A DNA stretch of 64,000 nt. It comes from Papio anubis (Eukaryota > Chordata > Mammalia > Primates > Cercopithecidae). Positions 59,041 through 64,000 of this stretch are shown here, in pieces. How positions within the stretch are numbered: the stretch's first letter is position 1; each line of letters opens with the position of its first letter. The notes under the pieces were generated by a model that was given only the letters and a program-made list of their open reading frames with translations, was not told the DNA's origin and did no database searches. The position numbers and the translations under genes are program-made. The stretch covers positions 5,417,501 through 5,481,500 of the forward strand of contig NC_044977.1 in the NCBI RefSeq assembly GCF_008728515.1, given 5' to 3'.

Positions 59041-62000
59041 AATTTTAGGTAGACGTTTTGATCACTACATCTGATTAGAACAGAACAGAGACTCTAATGT
59101 TGAAATTTTGAGACAATATGGTAAGGGAAAACCATGTGGTAGGAAGTCTTCTGAAAATTCACTAGGAATAAATTCATCTGATTTGTTATTACCCATTGCT
59201 GTAATTTTAAAAAACTATGGCATACGTAAAGTTACTAAATCAGTGAGAGTTTATATTTGCAAAATCGATTCAATGTGAAGTCAAATTACATTCTTTTTAT
59301 TAAAGTATTAAGTATGCCTTGAACCTTCAACCTGTTATCATTACATTTTACCTATCTATTATTACAATGACTACTCAATTTGTTCCATTCTTATTTTCCA
59401 TTCTATGCTTCATGCATTTATAGCAATGATAATTACTGTATATTTGAACTCTTCATCCTCTCCAGCTGCTACGGAACAGCTAAAAAGAAAAGGAAAAAAA
59501 CAACAACAACACAAGACCGTCATTGTTCTTATCTCAGCACTGCCACATAGACAAAGTTGAAATATCTAAGATTTTCATCCTTCTTGGAAATGGTTTTCAG
59601 CTTAAAGGCATTTGACCTGGAGTGAGGTTATATTTCAGTCAGCCTACTGAATGGTATCTAGAGAGGCCCGTTAGCAGAAGCTTAGCAGAAAAATGTGAAT
59701 ACAAGTTCAAGTATCTGGAAGCTGAGAAAACTGGAGGAGGGCAAATCAGCTTGAATAGCAAAGCTAAATTCTATCAGAATGGCAAAAGCCATTTCCAAAA
59801 CAAGACATCTCGGGAAGGCACTAATTGTGAAATCTCCAATAAGTGTTGACCTATTTGACTGAAGGTCATCGTAAAGAGCTCTGAAACCATTCCTTGGGAT
59901 GTAAGACTAAGACATTTTTATTAGGGGTAAAGAGGTAAGTTGCATGGCCAGAAGGTGTTGGTATAATGTGGCATGTAACCTTTCACAGTATCGTCGATGA
60001 AAGTAACTTATTTCAAAAGCCAAGAGCTTGACAAGGATTCTAGCAGAATACTGACATAGCATATGAGCAAAGAGTCTAAGGAATTTTATCCCAGGATGTC
60101 TAGCCAGGATATTTATAAACAGGAATCAATTCTAAATTGACAGTAGGGTAGATTAGGCCAGGCTGAGCAACGATGATATTCTCTGATACGTGTAGAAATG
60201 ATCAGGAGAGAGAAAATGTTTAAAACTCATAGATTGGCACCAGGTTAATCAAGACAGGTGTTAATGCCTGGGTCACTATTCTCTGTATTCAGAGATGATG
60301 GCACAAAAGCCATCACTGCCTGGTGCTATACAACATTTTTTCTCACATTGAGCAACCTGATCTGTGAGGGCTGCACATAAGCATTGTCTGCTGGGCCACT
60401 TGTGGCAGCAATTTTCAGTCTATTTCTGTAAATTGAACTTCACAGTGCCCTTTGAATGTTTCCCCTTCCAGATTGCAGGGACTCCAATGCTGTTTAGTTT
60501 ACAGGGCTCACTTTCAACTTTAGCTGCCTTCCAACATAATGGGGCCTAGATAAATCGAATGGGGCACCTCATTTTTATTAGCCCAGTAAAACTCCCACCA
60601 GCAGAGCAAGTGGGAGCTCTTTTCAGGTTTAGTGGAAGATAGAGGAAAATCATCAGAAGGGGAGTTGGTTATCTGTTTCTAGGTTTAGAACAGTGGGAGA
60701 TTCAAACTGCCCCACTTTCTGGCCCAGGGTTTCCTTCATGATTCCGTAAGATTGTTGTAGGTGGTTCTTCAAGAAAAAGTGAGCAGGATTTCTTACGCTT
60801 TGGCAAGCTTGTGCTGAAACTGACTGAACGGTACCAATCCGATCTTCCCTTCCTAAGAATGGGAAGGTGATATGCACCAGGAATTTCTACTTGGGTGATG
60901 TGCATCGTGCCACATCCCAGTATCTACATGTTGGGAGCTTTAGCCCAGGTATCTCTGAAATGGTAACAAAGTAACTGTTCCTGTTCCCTCACCAGGACTT
61001 GAAATGCATGAAATTACTCATTGTCGACTCTGAAAGACAATAGAAATTTGTTGTTGTGACCAGATGGAAGTAAATCACTGCCTCCCATTACAAACGGATT
61101 GCAAGGCATTCCTGTATATGGGTGTATCTGTCCTTCCTTCAGACACATTCACACAAAGGGCTTGGGGCAGATATCAAGGAAGACCAACGAGGAAGTATGA
61201 GTTTTTTATAAAAACTGGCAAGTGTTAGAAATAGCATGTCCATTTTCCTGGTAATTTCCTCTCTACCCTGGGAGTTTTCACTTTTATCTATTGGTAGAAA
61301 AGGAGAGCAGTTTGGTTACAGCAACACGTTACTGCAATCCTAGTTCGATTTGCGAGTACTACCAAGGAAGTGAGCTCAGAAATTGAATATCCATTTATTG
61401 TACCAAATTGATAAGTTAGGAGGCCAACACTTTGAGTCTGCTAAAACTCATTTACTTGCAATGACCAATAGGCAGAAAGAAAACGAACAGCCCTGTAGTA
61501 CATCAGCAATCCTCAAACATGCATGACTGGACAAATCAAAACCCCTCCTTCCTTTGTGTGTTTTTTATTCCATCTACGTTTGCATTCAGTGCCTCTCTCA
61601 GCGTTCTAGTTCACATTGTCCTGCAGGAAAGTGCCAAAGCACTGTCCCATATTCATACCCAATTTAGCTTACATATCAGTTATAGGAAATGGCTTGGGGT
61701 CCTTGGCTCCCTGTTGCCACCATCACAATCCTTTCTTGCAGGTAATCCCAAAATCAATTGTTTTTCTTCTAAATGTACATAAACCACAGTATACTTTTGT
61801 GAATCCAAACTATGTTTGAACCAGGATTTTATTTTCTGTTTTATTAGAGACATTGGTTGATAAGAAACAGGCTTATTTTTATCAAAACTCTTCTATTTAG
61901 GTCTACTTAACTTTTTTTTCCAAAAGCTTGTTTCCTTCCAGTCATTAATTCTGTTTATTTAAAAGTAATATTTGTACTTGAATACATTAATAGCTTCCAT

Positions 62001-63484
62001 TGTTGCTATTACTACTTATCATTTTACTTCCCCAGCTTTTTAAATCCAAAACGCGAGTACTCCTTGTTGTAGTTACACCTCTATGAACCCCACAGTATTC
62101 TTTACTACTACTCACACATGAATATAAAGGCTTCTAAATAAAAGATCTGTTTGAAGAGTTTAAGAACATTTCCAATAATGTGAATTGAAATAAGGCAATG
62201 CCTCAGTAGTCATAAAAACTCAGTTTATCTACTTCAAAACACACCATTTAGCCACTTTTCAATAATTCACATGTTCTCCTAGCCCTTCTTTCCCAGGCTA
62301 CCTGAATCTGTGGGATCCTCCTTTGAATCGAATAAAGTTCCCTGAGATTGTGATAAAACCATTGAGGTATATAAGTAAACATACATATCACACACTATTT
62401 TACAGAGTTAGAAGTGATTCTATTTCCCTGTTACAAATTTCTCACTGCTGTTAAAACTGTGGAATCTGCACATGGCAGTGTGGGTGAGATCCCCGTATTC
62501 CAGTTTCACCTCTTCTACTTTTGGTGATTTAGGTTTCTTAGGCACACTAGACTCACAACTCCAGCTCTCCTTTTAAACTGGAGCTTAAACAGAAGCTTTT
62601 CCTTTTAAGCCCATTGCAGAAAATGTGCTATTTCTCAATCGTCCCTAATGAAGCTGAATAAAGAACACACTTCCCTTTTGTATGTTATTTTTACTTTTGT
62701 TTTTAATAATAAGAGTAGTCATTTTCTAATCTGCGCCTTTATTCAAACACGATTAGTCCTAATCCTCTTTATTTCTTTTTAGTGACTCTCTCTTGCTGAT
62801 TTTACTTGAACAAAACAGAGAACATTTCTGAATCTTCCTCTTTTTCCTGACTCCTTTGACAAGAAATGATGATGAAAATCCAATTTTGTTTATCCGATGT
62901 TTTTCTTCCCATGTGGATGAATCCTTTTGGTTCAAAAGAAATTTAGCTAAGGTTCAGGTTTATATCAAAGGAGAAATCCAAATTTTGCACTCAGTACAAT
63001 GCCTGGAAAACTGTAAGTGCTTTCTAAATGTTTGTGAAGTGATTAAGCAAATTAAATATTCTCTTTATTATTGCTATATTGATATAGCAAAATAAAAGAA
63101 ATAAAAACAAAAAGCGCCATTCAGTTAGCAAAAGTATACTGTGTTAATAACATGCAAACAAAAGAGAAAAAAACACAACCAAATATTCATATATTGAAAA
63201 TATAAGTTTCTACCTTTTCTCGAAGTTAAAATTCTTCTTCCTCTATTAAAAAGAATTGACTAATTTTAACGTAGATAACCTTTCAATCACTATCATTTTC
63301 AAACTTTTTTGTACAGTGATCTATGGGGGAAAAAAAATAGAGTTCTAAGACTCAAGCATTGGTATACGTAGAAGCTCAAACTGTAGAAAAATATTTATAT
63401 ATGAAGAGCAACTGCAACCTTGAGTAGGCTCCCCAGGCTGCTGGTTTTAAATCAAAATGAATCAAGTGTTGAGGAAGATTCTTG
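59041..63484. other. Long unassigned stretch, no gene recognised
   Basis: 59900-61000 is slightly less AT-rich and has two overlapping minus-strand frames (60653-60877, 60702-60905) without a domain I can name. A decayed ERV internal region is possible but not shown. 61519-61819 has overlapping plus-strand frames, also unremarkable. No RNA gene. Confidence 0.4.
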
Positions 63485-63550
63485 ATTTTATATCACCAGT
63501 GTCCCCAAGGGCAGGGGTAGAAACTCAATAAATACTTGTTGAATTGACTT
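63485..63550 (+). mobile_element. L2 3' end fragment
   Basis: 'CCAGTGTCCCCAAGGGCAGG' and 'AACTCAATAAATACTTGTTG' match the L2 3' terminus. Confidence 0.6.
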
Positions 63551-63593
63551 TCAACACTTTGAGAAAGTAACTCTTTGGGGAATTGATGTTTCA

Positions 63594-63659
63594 CTCTCTC
63601 TCTCAATTTTTCACAGCCCTTCCTGCCTAAAAGAGAGAGAAAAGAGAGAGAGAGAGAGC
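63594..63659. repeat. (CT)n ... (GA)n facing simple repeats
   Basis: CTCTCTCTCTC at 63594-63604 faces AAAGAGAGAGAAAAGAGAGA... at 63630-63658. The two arms are complementary and could pair. Confidence 0.8.
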
Positions 63660-64000
63660 ATCAGTTTTAATATTTGCTTTACATTTTCCATGTTTTTCTT
63701 AAATATTAACATTTCACAAATGGCTTAGTTAATAATTATAATTTTATTGGTTTTAATGACAAAATAGTGAAAAAAGGAAATGAAGTGTAATTTTAAAAAG
63801 GGAATGGAAAGAAATACTTGGAAGGGTAGAAAATCTGCCCAAAGTGGCAAAGAGTTTTATTATCATATAACATAAAATTGTGGGTTTGTATATGTGCACA
63901 AACATATATACACTATATACTTGTAATTTACATTTTCTACAAATGAAATATAAAAGATTTGAGACATTTTCAGTGGGTTAGTTTCGTAATATTTAAGTAG
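63660..64000. other. AT-rich stretch to the window end
   Basis: No gene. A short TATA/CATATATACA run occurs at 63889-63917. Confidence 0.4.

Noticed and set aside
60653..60905. Two overlapping minus-strand frames as a retroviral env remnant
   Set aside because: No env motif could be identified by eye, so the idea is not supported.

Overview
This window reads as primate nuclear DNA, most likely from an Old World monkey (macaque, baboon or African green monkey type). The evidence is AluS/AluY elements with target-site duplications (TSDs), MaLR/THE1-MST and ERVL LTRs, L1PA- and L1M-type LINEs, and two ERVK-class LTRs. One of those LTRs looks like the simian type-D betaretrovirus (SERV/SRV-like) LTR. 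Several AluY copies carry variants I associate with the cercopithecoid lineage rather than human. Species assignment is inference.

I see no functional protein-coding gene, no RNA gene and no CpG-island promoter. The open frames are short and mostly fall in repeats. The window looks like an intergenic or deep intronic AT-rich tract, built up by successive transposon insertions.

Layout. 0.5-2.3 kb: a composite insertion, read on the minus strand as ERVK-type LTR, then ACTB processed copy, then antisense Alu fragment, bounded by a perfect 6-bp repeat AAAAGC. 5.2-8.3 kb: an old LINE-2 (L2), split by a solo ERVK LTR (6-bp TSD GATATC) and an AluY. 8.6-10.6 kb: a long unassigned primate repeat split by another AluY. 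13.7-18.3 kb: two L2 copies, the first split by an MLT2A ERVL LTR with an AT-rich palindromic core. 19.1 kb: an MLT1 LTR. 22.0-24.4 kb: a complete MST-type MaLR (LTR-internal-LTR). 24.8-28.1 kb: L2 pieces, AluS, a MADE1 fragment and MLT1. 30.2-31.3 kb: a second complete small MaLR on the minus strand. 33-34 kb and 46.5-47 kb: ancient L1M. 37 kb: two Alus in tandem. 43-46 kb: Alu, a possible LTR, and an L1 with a 3' transduction. 50-51.6 kb: MIR split by Alu, a short L1 and MaLR LTRs. 52.2-53.1 kb: non-repetitive, relatively GC-richer DNA with a paired AP-1 dyad, the best regulatory candidate. 53-64 kb: mostly unassigned AT-rich DNA.

The most interesting object is the 0.5-2.3 kb composite. A full retroviral LTR is fused base-to-base to codon 11 of beta-actin, the actin 3'UTR is fused to an Alu poly(A), and the whole block sits between a 6-bp repeat of the size betaretroviral integrases make. 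This suggests retrovirus-mediated retroposition of actin mRNA by template switching, not ordinary L1-made pseudogene formation.
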